Program-made: the position numbers and the translations under genes
The notes under the pieces: generated by a model
The model's database searches: none
Seen by the model: the letters and a program-made list of their open reading frames with translations, nothing else
What the model was told of the DNA's origin: nothing
Shown: positions 53,890 to 62,046 of the stretch, one piece after another
Numbering within the stretch: the stretch's first letter is position 1
How the letters are laid out: every line of letters starts with the position of its first letter
Source of the DNA: Planctomycetota bacterium
Lineage (GTDB): Bacteria; Planctomycetota; PLA2; JAEUHO01
NCBI GenBank assembly: GCA_028281445.1
Contig: JANQJW010000049.1
Coordinates: 1 to 64,000 of the forward strand
Reading direction: 5' to 3'
Length of the DNA stretch: 64,000 bases

Positions 53890-54438
53890 ATGTCCGATAC
53901 CGATTCGAAGCCGCGCAACCGACGCCGGCACTTCGTCCTGGACGACAGCAGCCAGTCGACGACCCTGACCCATCACCTCCTCCTGCTCGGCGGCGCTGCC
54001 ATCGTCTCCGCCCTGCTGCTCTTCGGCCTCTCCCGCGGCAACGTGCTCGGCGGCCAGGCGCTCGTCGAGGCCTTCCCTGTGCTCCTCGCCGCGCAGATCG
54101 GCGCGTTCGTCCTTGCTGCGATCGCAACCGTCGTCGTCGTCATGCGTCTGACGCACCGCTACGTCGGACCGGCGCACGTCATGGAGCGCGCGCTCAAGGG
54201 CATGCGCCTCGGCGACTACGGCTGCCGCCTGACCCTGCGTCACAACGACTTCCTGCGGCCCCTCGCCCAGGAGATCAACACGCATCGCTCCCAGCTCGCA
54301 CGCCGCGACATCGAACGCGAGCGGATGCTCACGTCGTTGGACCAGCTTCTGGAACGCGGCGACGTGGACGGCGCGCGGGCGCTGGTTGCCGAGCTCGTGG
54401 ACCAGGTGCCGCACCGACGCGTACGCCGCTCGGCGTAG
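53890..54438 (+). CDS. membrane protein with HAMP-like domain
   Basis: 182 residues. Two membrane helices (LLLLGGAAIVSALLLFGL; LAAQIGAFVLAAIATVVVVM) are joined by a short loop, then a HAMP-like segment (RLTHRYVGPAHVMERALKGMRLGDYGCRL) and a C-terminal coiled coil with no kinase or methyl-accepting domain. It may relay a membrane signal to a separate partner. It lies beside the low-oxygen module and is convergent with the narK fusion. Confidence 0.75.
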   Translation: MSDTDSKPRNRRRHFVLDDSSQSTTLTHHLLLLGGAAIVSALLLFGLSRGNVLGGQALVEAFPVLLAAQIGAFVLAAIATVVVVMRLTHRYVGPAHVMERALKGMRLGDYGCRLTLRHNDFLRPLAQEINTHRSQLARRDIERERMLTSLDQLLERGDVDGARALVAELVDQVPHRRVRRSA

Positions 54439-54665
54439 CGTCCGCATTCGACGCAACCCAGGGGCAGCGGCTACCGTCGTATCTGCATGCTCTGAAGCCT
54501 CTCCAGTTCCAAGCGGCTCGCGGTCGCGGCCGTCATCACCGGCGTCGGTGCGCTCGGGCAGTTCGTCTTCGGCTGGGAACATGCGTTTGCGATCGGCCTG
54601 CTTGCCGGCTTGATCGCCGCGCAGTTCGTGCCCGCGTCCGGTGGGACCTGAGGCACGCGCCCGGG

Positions 54666-56507
54666 CTAGGCGCCGGTCGGTGCCTCCTTCCGCTGCCGCG
54701 GCTGCGCGAGCTCGAACGCTTCTCTGGTCTCCCCACGGAGCATGCGGTCTACGGAGAACGGACCGGAGCCGCGCCAGATCACCATCAGAAGCGTGAAGAA
54801 CACGAAGAAGGTGAACTGGAACCCCAGATTCGTCGTCAGGAGACCACCCTGGGCGCTCTCTCCGAAGACATGCACGCCGACGGCTCCCAACATCACGATC
54901 GCGTTCACCGCCGCGGCGATGCGCGTGAAGAAGCCGAGCGCCAGGGCGGACCCGCCGACAACGTGGGCGAACACCACGCCCCAGGTCATGAGGGTCTGCC
55001 AGCTTACGTCCTCGCCCTCGACCGGTGAGAGGAGCGCCTCGACCTCGCCCGGGCTCGTGAGGAAGTGGACACCCTTGATCATCAGCGCGATGCCGAGATA
55101 GATACGGAGGACATCCATCGGGCGAATGCCCCGCATCGCCGGAGCCAGCTTGGGGAACAGCGGCTCGCGCCGGGGACGAGCGGCGGCGATCGCACGTCGC
55201 TCGGTTATGGCTCGGTTGAACTCCTCGGCGGCCTGCTTCTCGGCTTCAGGTGAGAAACGAACCACGAACGTGAGGAACGAGAGCCCGAGGACGAGGCAAC
55301 CCAGGATCAAGAGAGCCGTGGGCCACGGGAAGGCGCCCTTGAAGAGGAACGCCGCCAACACGGCGCCCATGTTGCCGCCGGCGCCGACGATGCCGGCGAC
55401 GGACCCCAGCGCCTTCTTGTTGATGAACGGAACCACCGAGTAGGTCGCGCCCTCGGACATCTGTGTGAAGAGGCTGAAGACGATCATCATCGGGATGGCC
55501 ATCGCCAGGATGCGCATCTGAGAGAAGAAGATCAGCGCCACGCCTTCGATGAAGAGGGCTATGAAGAGCCACTTGACGCGACCTCGGAGGCCGCCCTTGC
55601 GCACGAAGCGGTCGCTGATGAAGCCGCCCATCGTGCGCGCGAAGATGTTCATGAGGCCGAAGAGACCCGCGACGAGTCCCGCGGTCTTCAAGCCGAGTTC
55701 GAAGTAATCGCGGAAGTAGAGCGCGGCGATGTTGTTGATCGTCAGCTCGATGCCGAAGCAGGCGGCATAGATGCCGAACAGAGCCCAGACGCGCCTGTCG
55801 CTCGCCGCCAGCTTGAAGGTGTTCTCCTTCTTTGTGTAGGGCGCGAGCTCACCCTTGGCCCGCAGCTCCTTGAAGTTGCCGTTGGGCAGGTCGGTGGTGA
55901 AGAAGAAGTAGGCGATGCCCACCAGGAAGCAGACCCCGCCGGCAACGAGCATCGAGGCGCGCCAGCTGATTGCGTCGGACAGGCCCAAGCCGACGAAGGC
56001 GGCGAAGACCAGGGGCATCACCATCTGCGTGACCCCGCCGCCGAGGTTGCCCCAGCCCGCCGAGGTCGCGTTGGCCGTGCCGACGCAGTTGGGCGCGAAC
56101 ATCACCGACGTGTGGTACTGGGTAATGACGAACGACGCGCCGATCACGCCGATTCCGAGACGCGCGATGAGGAAGGTCTCGTAGTTGTGCGCCATCCCGA
56201 TGGCCATCACCGGGATCGAGCCGATCATCAGCAACCACGTGTAGCAGAGGCGGGGGCCGATCCGGTCGCACAGCCAGCCGATGAAGAGGCGTGCGAGGAT
56301 CGTGATGGCAACCGAGGCGATGATCGTGTTGCCGATCTCGGCCTTGGTGAGCTTCAGCTCATCGCGAACGACCGCCATCAGCGGCGCGATGCCGAACCAG
56401 GCGAAGAAGCACAGGAAGAACGCAAACCACGACATGTGGAACGCGCGCATCTGCGGCGTCTTCAGGCTGAGGAGATCGATCCTCGTGGCCTTGTTCTCGA
56501 CTTCCAT
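54666..56507 (-). CDS. NarK-type nitrate/nitrite transporter fused to a DoxX domain
   Basis: 613 residues from ATG 56507. Residues 1-450 are a major facilitator transporter of the nitrate/nitrite porter group: twelve helices, GWGNLGGGVTQMVMP and GAGGNMGAVLAAF (the glycine-rich nitrate-signature segments) and RLFIGWLCDRIGPR. Residues ~480-600 are a four-helix DoxX-like domain (RIYLGIALMIKGVHFL, HVVGGSALALGFFTRIAAAV, GLLTTNLGFQFTFFVFFTL). The fusion is unusual. A strong sigma-54-like promoter lies 46 bp upstream, next to the kinase/regulator operon. Confidence 0.9.
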   Translation of the reverse strand: MEVENKATRIDLLSLKTPQMRAFHMSWFAFFLCFFAWFGIAPLMAVVRDELKLTKAEIGNTIIASVAITILARLFIGWLCDRIGPRLCYTWLLMIGSIPVMAIGMAHNYETFLIARLGIGVIGASFVITQYHTSVMFAPNCVGTANATSAGWGNLGGGVTQMVMPLVFAAFVGLGLSDAISWRASMLVAGGVCFLVGIAYFFFTTDLPNGNFKELRAKGELAPYTKKENTFKLAASDRRVWALFGIYAACFGIELTINNIAALYFRDYFELGLKTAGLVAGLFGLMNIFARTMGGFISDRFVRKGGLRGRVKWLFIALFIEGVALIFFSQMRILAMAIPMMIVFSLFTQMSEGATYSVVPFINKKALGSVAGIVGAGGNMGAVLAAFLFKGAFPWPTALLILGCLVLGLSFLTFVVRFSPEAEKQAAEEFNRAITERRAIAAARPRREPLFPKLAPAMRGIRPMDVLRIYLGIALMIKGVHFLTSPGEVEALLSPVEGEDVSWQTLMTWGVVFAHVVGGSALALGFFTRIAAAVNAIVMLGAVGVHVFGESAQGGLLTTNLGFQFTFFVFFTLLMVIWRGSGPFSVDRMLRGETREAFELAQPRQRKEAPTGA

Positions 56508-56552
56508 GAGACCCCCGCGGGGGGCTCGTGGTCCTGCTCCGTCCGCGCCGGC

Positions 56553-56568
56553 CGCAAGCTGCGTGCCA
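56553..56568 (-). promoter_or_regulatory. sigma-54 promoter for the narK-doxX gene
   Basis: Minus strand reads TGGCACGCAGCTTGCG, matching the -24/-12 consensus TGGCACG-N4-TTGCW at all but the last base with exact spacing. It predicts a start near 56542 and a ~35-nt leader. Confidence 0.75.
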
Positions 56569-56619
56569 GCGCGCGGGCCCGCTACGAGCCTCTGCGCGTG
56601 CCTCGCGCGACGCCCCAGC

Positions 56620-56637
56620 CTGCGCACGAATGCGCAG
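56620..56637. promoter_or_regulatory. dyad upstream of the narK-doxX promoter
   Basis: CTGCGCA-CGAA-TGCGCAG, perfect 7-bp arms, with another TGCGCAGG at 56652-56659. It lies 50-70 bp upstream of the -24 element, where an enhancer-binding activator site would be expected. Confidence 0.45.
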
Positions 56638-56659
56638 TCACCGTGCAAGGGTGCGCAGG

Positions 56660-57955
56660 TCAGCTACGAACGAGCGGTAGTTCCATGCGGAAGCAGGCAC
56701 CTTCGTCGACCTCTTCCAGAGAGATCGCGCCGCCGGCAGCTTCGATCGCGCGGCGCACCTCGGCCAGGCCGAGGCCGGTTCCGGCTTCCTTCGTTGTGTA
56801 GAAGGGCCGGAACACCTCTTCTCGGCGCTCAGGCGGCACGCCCGGCCCGGCGTCTCGCACGCGGATCATCGCGCGGCGCGAGTCGACCTCGAGTGTGACG
56901 TCGATCGTGCCCTCGCCATCCTGGGCCTGCGCCGCGTTGATCAGCACGTTGCCGAGTGCGCCTTGCAGCGGCTGCGCGTGCGCGCGAACGTGAACCGCAT
57001 CTTCGGGATAGCTCGCCTCGATCGCGATGCCGGCGAAGCGTGGATCGAGCCGGATCGAATCGACCACGGAGTCGATCAGCGGTTGCAACGCCACGAACTC
57101 GGGCGGTTCGTCGATCGGCCGCGCAAGCAGCAGGGTCTTCTCGAGGAGCTGGCTCATCTGGCTCAGCCGCTCGCGCGCCATGTCGAGGATCTCCTTGCGA
57201 TCCGTCGGATCGCTCTCGCTCTCCAGCAGCTCGAACGCGCCCGCGATCGACGCAATCGGGTTGCGGATCTCGTGGGCGAGCGTCGACGTCATGCGCCCGA
57301 TCTCGGCGAGCAGATGCTGGTGGCGCGTGTCCGCGCTGTGCTCGCCCGGTACGTGCATCAGACAGACGACGCGCCGTCCGCTCCGGTCGGTCCACCAGAC
57401 GGCCCACCGGCCGCCATCGACGTTCTGGAGCGGGAAGATGCCCTCGCTGCGCTCCGCGAGGCCCTCGCGCAACGCCCCGGGAATCGCGAGGTCTGTCAGG
57501 GGACAGCCTCCGGCGTCGATGTCGAGCATGCCGCACGCCTCGGCGTTCGCGGCGATGAGCCTGGACGCGTTGGGGTCGACGAGCATCCACGGATGCGGCG
57601 CGTCGCTCAGGTCCGGCGCCTCCACGGGGGCGCGCGCTCTGTCGCCGCCCGTGCCCACGACGGACAGCAGAAGGCTCGCGTTCAGCGGCGGCGACCACGT
57701 GCACAGGCCACCGCTCTCGAGCGCGGCCTCGAGCTCTCCCCGCGGATCCTTGGACTTGACCTCGGCGTGGTGCGCCAGGATGAGTGTCGCGCAGTCAGGC
57801 AGCACACCGCCGTCGATCTCCTGCTCCGAGATGATCCGCAGCCGGCAGTCCTCGAGACCGAGCTCCGGCGTGACGGCTTCGTGCCCCTCGGCGCGCAGCA
57901 GGTCGACGAGCGCGCGCTGGAGTAGCGGATCGCGTACGCAGATGCCGATCTTCAT
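56660..57955 (-). CDS. NtrB-like soluble histidine kinase with receiver-like and PAS regions
   Basis: 431 residues. The N-terminus (1-105) looks like a receiver-fold domain (ICVRDPLLQRALVDLLRAEG) without the phospho-acceptor Asp. PAS-like region ~120-215 (PWMLVDPNASRLIAANAEAC). HisKA: STLAHEIRNPIASIAGAF with the phosphorylated His. ATPase: NVLINAAQAQ, RDAGPGVP, GTGLGLAEVRRAIE. No membrane helix. Overlaps the globin kinase stop by 4 bp, so the third gene of the regulator operon. It probably phosphorylates the NtrC-type regulator. Confidence 0.9.
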   Translation of the reverse strand: MKIGICVRDPLLQRALVDLLRAEGHEAVTPELGLEDCRLRIISEQEIDGGVLPDCATLILAHHAEVKSKDPRGELEAALESGGLCTWSPPLNASLLLSVVGTGGDRARAPVEAPDLSDAPHPWMLVDPNASRLIAANAEACGMLDIDAGGCPLTDLAIPGALREGLAERSEGIFPLQNVDGGRWAVWWTDRSGRRVVCLMHVPGEHSADTRHQHLLAEIGRMTSTLAHEIRNPIASIAGAFELLESESDPTDRKEILDMARERLSQMSQLLEKTLLLARPIDEPPEFVALQPLIDSVVDSIRLDPRFAGIAIEASYPEDAVHVRAHAQPLQGALGNVLINAAQAQDGEGTIDVTLEVDSRRAMIRVRDAGPGVPPERREEVFRPFYTTKEAGTGLGLAEVRRAIEAAGGAISLEEVDEGACFRMELPLVRS

Positions 57956-59136
57956 GCCACCTCGTCCGGGCGCGCACCCTGCAGCGTCAGACGCACCCCG
58001 GCGCCGCCCTCCTCGACGCGGAAGAGGTCGATCGAGCCGTCGTGGAGCTCGGCGACGATCTCGCAGAACGAGAGTCCGAGGCCCGTACCGCGCGAATAGA
58101 TGTCCTTTATCTCCTCGACGCCCTCGTTCCAGCCCGGTCCCTGGTCGGTGACCGCGATCGCGATGACGTCTTCTTCGGGCGCGGACACCGCGATCTCGAT
58201 GTGGCTGCCGGGCGCGTGCAGCGCGGCGTTCTGGGCAAGCTCCTCGACTGCGAGTTCGAGCGGTTCCACGTACACGTCTGCTTCGAGGTCCGGGGGGTCG
58301 ACGCTCACGGAGGCGCTCGTGTGGAATCCGAGACGAACGTTGTCCAGCGCATGGGCGCAGAGATCGGCGAAGCGCACGCGTCGGGCCGGCGGGCCGTCGG
58401 GCCCGGCCTGAATCTGCGTCCGATGGTCGAAGCGCGCGAGGCTCTGGAGCACGTCCTTGAGCTTCTGCAGTCGTTCCGCGCGGCGGTCGTCGTCGCGGTC
58501 GGCGAGCTCCGCGTAGCAGATCGCGGCGTTGATGCGATCGATCAGCAGGTGCGAGAAACGCCGGGCCGCGCGCTCCGCGTACACCGCTCGATCCTGCCGG
58601 CGCGACAGCGCGCGCTCTTCGCGGCGGAAGGCCTGCAGCATGAGAGCGAGCTCCAGGTCCAGCACGAGGGACACGGCGCGCCCCACCGCTTCGCTCTCCG
58701 CAGGGTCATGCGCGTATGCCTCGGCGATGCTGCGCCGGACGTCGCGGCGGATGCCGCCCATGGCGGTCACCATGAGGTAGACGGGCATGTTGATCGCGAC
58801 GTGGGCGGTCCCGATGGCCTGGCGCGCGCGCCCGTAGTGCTCGTCGTACGGGAGCGAGAAGAGCTCGTGGAACCATGCCGTGAGGCTCCGCTTGAGACGG
58901 ATGACGCGGGCATCGTCGGACAGCAGCAGCATGGCCGTCGGGTTGCCGAGCAGGCGCGTGTAGAACGCGTCGACCCAGCCGTCCACGTAGCCGGCCAGGT
59001 AGCGCCCCGCGGCGTGCACGCGACGCTCTTCGTCTTCGCCCAGTCCCAGGGCGGTCCGGATCGCGGCCACCCCGTGCGGAATCGATTCGATCCGAGCCGC
59101 GGCAGGCGACGCCGGATCGACGATTCCGTCAGTCAT
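57952..59136 (-). CDS. globin-coupled sensor histidine kinase
   Basis: 394 residues. Residues ~35-180 match a protoglobin/globin-coupled sensor: HAAGRYLAGYVDGWVDAFY and the proximal-His helix GRARQAIGTAHVAINMPVY, typical of heme-binding O2/NO/CO sensors. A degenerate phosphoacceptor helix (RRFSHLLIDRINAAI) and a GHKL ATPase (ELAQNAALHAPG, TDQGPGWNEG, GTGLGLSFCEIVAEL) follow. No membrane helix. Its start overlaps the regulator gene by 8 bp. It probably reports oxygen or nitric oxide to the NtrC-type regulator. Confidence 0.88.
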   Translation of the reverse strand: MTDGIVDPASPAAARIESIPHGVAAIRTALGLGEDEERRVHAAGRYLAGYVDGWVDAFYTRLLGNPTAMLLLSDDARVIRLKRSLTAWFHELFSLPYDEHYGRARQAIGTAHVAINMPVYLMVTAMGGIRRDVRRSIAEAYAHDPAESEAVGRAVSLVLDLELALMLQAFRREERALSRRQDRAVYAERAARRFSHLLIDRINAAICYAELADRDDDRRAERLQKLKDVLQSLARFDHRTQIQAGPDGPPARRVRFADLCAHALDNVRLGFHTSASVSVDPPDLEADVYVEPLELAVEELAQNAALHAPGSHIEIAVSAPEEDVIAIAVTDQGPGWNEGVEEIKDIYSRGTGLGLSFCEIVAELHDGSIDLFRVEEGGAGVRLTLQGARPDEVA

Positions 59137-60496
59137 GACTCTTCGAGGCCAGGAGTCCCATCTTCTGCATGCGATAGCGGATTTGGTCGCGCGTCAAGCC
59201 CAGCAGGCGAGCCGCCGCCGATTGGTTGCCGCTGGTGCGCTCCAGGGCACGGCGAACGAGGTCCGAGATGAGGCTGTCGACGCTCAGGCCCTCGGGCGGC
59301 AACGGGAACCCGCCGTCCTCCGCGGACGTCTCTTCGCCGAACGCGGCCCCTTCGAGCGTGTCGCTCTGCGCCAGGATGACCGCGCGCTCCATAGCGTTTC
59401 GCAGCTCGCGCACGTTGCCGGCCCAGCTGCGCTGCTGCAGGAGCTGGCGCGCTTCGGGCGAGAGGTGGAGGTCGGTGCGGCCCCATCCGGCCGCCAGCTC
59501 GGATGCGAAGTGCTCCGCGATGACCGGAATGTCCTCGGGCCGGTCGCGCAGGGGCGGGATGACGATCGGGATCACGCGCAGGCGGTAGAGCAGGTCCGCG
59601 CGGAAGTTGCCTTCCTTGACCATCGCCTCGAGGTCCCGGTGCGTGGCCGAGATGACACGGACGTCGACCTCGATCTCCTTGAGTCCGCCGAGGCGCCGGA
59701 ACTTGCGCTCTTCGAGGACGCCCAGCAGCTTGCTCTGCAGGCCGGGCGGCATGTCGCCGATCTCGTCGAGGAACAACGTGCCGCCGTCCGCCGCTTCGAG
59801 CAAGCCCATCTTGCGCTTGCGCGCGTCGGTGAACGCGCCCGGCTCGTGGCCGAACAACTCGGACTCGAGCAGGTTGCTCGGCATCGCGCTGCACGTGATG
59901 GGAACGAACGGCTTGTCCGCCCGTGAGCTCTCCTCGTGGATCGCACGCGCGACCAGCCCCTTGCCGGTACCGCTCTCGCCGAGCAACAGGACGGAGCGAG
60001 TCGGCGACAGCGCAACCTGCTGCACCGTCTGCCGCAGACGCTGCGCGGTCTCCGATACACCGAGGAAGGCCGCGGCCCCGTGGCCCGGGGCCTGGAGGCG
60101 CTTGAGGCTGCGGTTCTCGCGGCGCAGGTCGGCCGTCTCGAGCGCCTTCTTGATTTGCACCTCGAGCTCGTTGGCGTCGACGGGCTTCCGCAAGTAGGTG
60201 AACGCACCGCGGGACATCGCCTCGACCGCGTGCTCGACCGAACCGTGGGCCGTCAGCATGAGGCAGGGCACGCCTTGCTGGCGAGCCTCGACCCGCTCCA
60301 TGACGTCGAACCCGGTGCCGTCCGGCAGCCGGTAGTCGACGAGCACGGCGTCGAAGTCCTCGGCGTTCACGGCCTTGTCGGCCTCCGCCACGGTGTCGGC
60401 CTCCCGCAAGCGGTGCCCCACGCGCCGAAGGCGCGAGGAGAGGGACCGGCGGATGAGCGGGTCGTCTTCGACGAGCAGCAGGTTCGCGGCGGACAT
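59129..60496 (-). CDS. NtrC-family sigma-54-dependent response regulator
   Basis: 455 residues from ATG 60496, with AAAGGAGG 6 nt upstream. Receiver (1-120) with phosphorylatable Asp54 in VLVDYRLPDG and Lys in YLRKPVD. AAA+ domain with Walker A GESGTGKG, sigma-54 contact loop GAFTDA, Walker B GTLFLDEIGD and the R-finger region DLLYRLRV. Fis-type helix-turn-helix NQSAAARLLGLTRDQIRYRM. First gene of the operon with two kinases; likely activates the sigma-54 promoters around it, including its own. Confidence 0.95.
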   Translation of the reverse strand: MSAANLLLVEDDPLIRRSLSSRLRRVGHRLREADTVAEADKAVNAEDFDAVLVDYRLPDGTGFDVMERVEARQQGVPCLMLTAHGSVEHAVEAMSRGAFTYLRKPVDANELEVQIKKALETADLRRENRSLKRLQAPGHGAAAFLGVSETAQRLRQTVQQVALSPTRSVLLLGESGTGKGLVARAIHEESSRADKPFVPITCSAMPSNLLESELFGHEPGAFTDARKRKMGLLEAADGGTLFLDEIGDMPPGLQSKLLGVLEERKFRRLGGLKEIEVDVRVISATHRDLEAMVKEGNFRADLLYRLRVIPIVIPPLRDRPEDIPVIAEHFASELAAGWGRTDLHLSPEARQLLQQRSWAGNVRELRNAMERAVILAQSDTLEGAAFGEETSAEDGGFPLPPEGLSVDSLISDLVRRALERTSGNQSAAARLLGLTRDQIRYRMQKMGLLASKSHD

Positions 60497-60547
60497 CAGT
60501 GCCTCCTTTGGCCATGCAGACCCCCCTGGGCCGGCTCCCCCCTGAAT

Positions 60548-60563
60548 GGCAAAGCGCGGGCCA
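60548..60563 (-). promoter_or_regulatory. sigma-54 promoter of the regulator operon
   Basis: Minus strand TGGCCCGCGCTTTGCC: the -24 GG and -12 GC are exactly spaced (TGGC-N7-TTGC); one mismatch each at the fifth and last positions of the consensus. 52 bp upstream of the regulator start codon. Confidence 0.68.
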
Positions 60564-60602
60564 TGCGGATGACCACGCATTCACGGCCCTCAGGGGGCTT
60601 CA

Positions 60603-60643
60603 TGTGCGGAATATAGCGCACCTTGTGCGGTAAATTCCTCACA
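60603..60643. promoter_or_regulatory. two adjacent 20-bp dyads, putative enhancer sites
   Basis: Site 1 TGTGCGGAATATAGCGCACC (60603-60622) and site 2 TGTGCGGTAAATTCCTCACA (60624-60643) are imperfect palindromes with the same left half, one base apart (21-bp period, two helical turns). They lie ~40-80 bp upstream of the regulator's -24 box, the usual place for NtrC-type activator sites. A CRP/FNR-family site is an alternative reading. Confidence 0.65.
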
Positions 60644-60727
60644 TGCGCCCGGTTTCTGATGGGGAGCGGGGAGCGCCATGCGGCAGTGGTTCGGGCTCGG
60701 CGCGCTTCTCCGCAGGCCAACGGTGCT

Positions 60728-60743
60728 CGGCACGGCGCTAGCA
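60728..60743 (+). promoter_or_regulatory. possible sigma-54 promoter of the CBS/USP operon
   Basis: CGGCACGGCGCTAGCA: -24 GGCACG intact, spacing right, -12 reads TAGCA (one mismatch to TTGCA). 48 bp upstream of the CBS gene start, facing away from the regulator operon and sharing its dyads. Confidence 0.5.
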
Positions 60744-60790
60744 TTCGGCCGACGGCGGGCCCGCTTTCCGGCCCACGGAGGAGAACCCGA

Positions 60791-61306
60791 ATGACGACCT
60801 CGAACGTGAGCGACGACCGCGAGTCCCTGGCCGCTCGCTGGGCCCTGGTTACTGCGCGCGACATCATGCACAGCGACATCATCACGATCAGCTACGCGAC
60901 GCCCCTCTCCGAAGTGGGACGCAAGCTGAGTGAGAACGGCATCAGCGGGGCCCCCGTCACGAATGCCGCCGGACACATCGTCGGCATCCTCTCGATGAAG
61001 GACCTCGTCGAGCGGTACTCGGAGAACCCGGACTCCCATCCGCGCCGCGGCGCCGGCTTCTACCACCTCTCCACAGAAGACCTGCTGGATGACGACTTCA
61101 ACGCCTTCGAGCTGCCCGAAGAGTCCGAGGAGATCGCCGAGAACATCATGACGGCGCAAATCTTCAGCGTGCCTGTCGACGCCGGGCTCAAGGACATCGC
61201 CGCGACCATGGCGGAGCACAAGGTGCATCGCGTCCTGGTCAAGGAAGGCGACAAGTACGTCGGCCTCGTCAGCACGCTCGAGATCCTGGATGCGTTGAGC
61301 GCGTAA
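60791..61306 (+). CDS. CBS-domain pair protein
   Basis: 171 residues from ATG 60791, after GGAGGAGAACCCG. Two CBS motifs: DIMHSDIITISYATPLSEV with GAPVTNAAGHIVGILSMKDL, and NIMTAQIFSVPVDAGLKDIA with HRVLVKEGDKYVGLVSTLEI. CBS pairs bind adenine nucleotides as an energy sensor. Between them is an acidic loop (LLDDDFNAFELPEESEE). It heads a three-gene row with a universal stress protein and a small helical protein, divergent from the regulator operon. Confidence 0.92.
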   Translation: MTTSNVSDDRESLAARWALVTARDIMHSDIITISYATPLSEVGRKLSENGISGAPVTNAAGHIVGILSMKDLVERYSENPDSHPRRGAGFYHLSTEDLLDDDFNAFELPEESEEIAENIMTAQIFSVPVDAGLKDIAATMAEHKVHRVLVKEGDKYVGLVSTLEILDALSA

Positions 61307-61316
61307 GGGGGACCCC

Positions 61317-61826
61317 GTGAGCGAGGCCCAATCGGCCGACGCCGCGTCCGGCGCAACGCTGGCACCGCCGTTCGGCAGCATTCTCTGTCCCACGGACCTG
61401 TCCGAGACCGGCAACCTCGCGATCGCGGTCGCCTACCAGCTGGCGGCGGACGGCGGTCGCGTGCATCTGCTGCACGTGTGCGAGCCGCCGTACCTCGGAA
61501 ACCCGTTGTACGGACCGTTCGTGCAGGGGTACGCGCCGACGCCGGAAGAGACGGTGCAGGGCGAGGAGCGTGTCCTGCGCAAGCTCCATCAGGTCGAGCC
61601 GGAGCTCGAGCGCGACGTACACACGGAGTTCCATCTCGTGCATGGCGTGAACGTCGCGGCGACAATCGAAGCGGAGGCGCAGCGGCTCAAGTCCGATGTC
61701 GTCGTGCTGGGCACCCACGGCCGCACGGGGCTCGGTCGCATCCTGATGGGCTCCGTCGCGACGGACGTCGTCAAGAAGAAGGGCTTGCCCGTGATCCTCG
61801 TGCACCAGGACCTTCCGGCGGAGTGA
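61317..61826 (+). CDS. universal stress protein (UspA family)
   Basis: 169 residues from GTG 61317, 10 bp after the CBS gene. Typical fold: start FGSILCPTDLSETGNLAIAV, and the ATP-binding G-x2-G-x9-G-S motif GTHGRTGLGRILMGS near the end, then VILVHQ. It is an ATP-binding stress protein often co-regulated with low-oxygen responses. The N-terminal ~18 residues before the fold are extra. Confidence 0.93.
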   Translation: MSEAQSADAASGATLAPPFGSILCPTDLSETGNLAIAVAYQLAADGGRVHLLHVCEPPYLGNPLYGPFVQGYAPTPEETVQGEERVLRKLHQVEPELERDVHTEFHLVHGVNVAATIEAEAQRLKSDVVVLGTHGRTGLGRILMGSVATDVVKKKGLPVILVHQDLPAE

Positions 61827-61828
61827 TC

Positions 61829-62023
61829 GTGGATCGTCGCGTCGAACAGATGTTGGAGATTGCCACGCGCATCCTCGAGGAAGGGCGTACGCCGACCGAA
61901 GAGGAGCGGGCCCAGTTCCACGAGCTCCACAAGGCGCTCGAGAAACAGCCCGAGGACTGGCGCCTACGCTTCTCCGGTCTCGTGAACCGGTTTGCGGAAG
62001 CCCTCGAGAGCATGGGCATCTGA
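61829..62023 (+). CDS. small helical protein downstream of the USP gene
   Basis: 64 residues from GTG 61829 (GGAG 5 nt upstream); GTG 61823 is two codons earlier and would overlap the USP stop. Entirely helical and charged (EQMLEIATRILEEGR, EEERAQFHELHKALEK). No signal or membrane helix. Third gene of the row; no family recognised. Possibly a regulator or chaperone of the USP/CBS proteins, by position only. Confidence 0.7.
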   Translation: MDRRVEQMLEIATRILEEGRTPTEEERAQFHELHKALEKQPEDWRLRFSGLVNRFAEALESMGI

Positions 62024-62046
62024 TCGCCGCCGAGCAGCCAGTGTGC

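Noticed and set aside
54495..54651. Coding-like frame reading as a small membrane protein (VAAVITGVGALGQFVFGW...)
   Set aside because: It is bounded upstream by an in-frame TGA and contains no ATG, GTG or TTG early enough; without a start or a demonstrable frameshift I cannot call it a gene.
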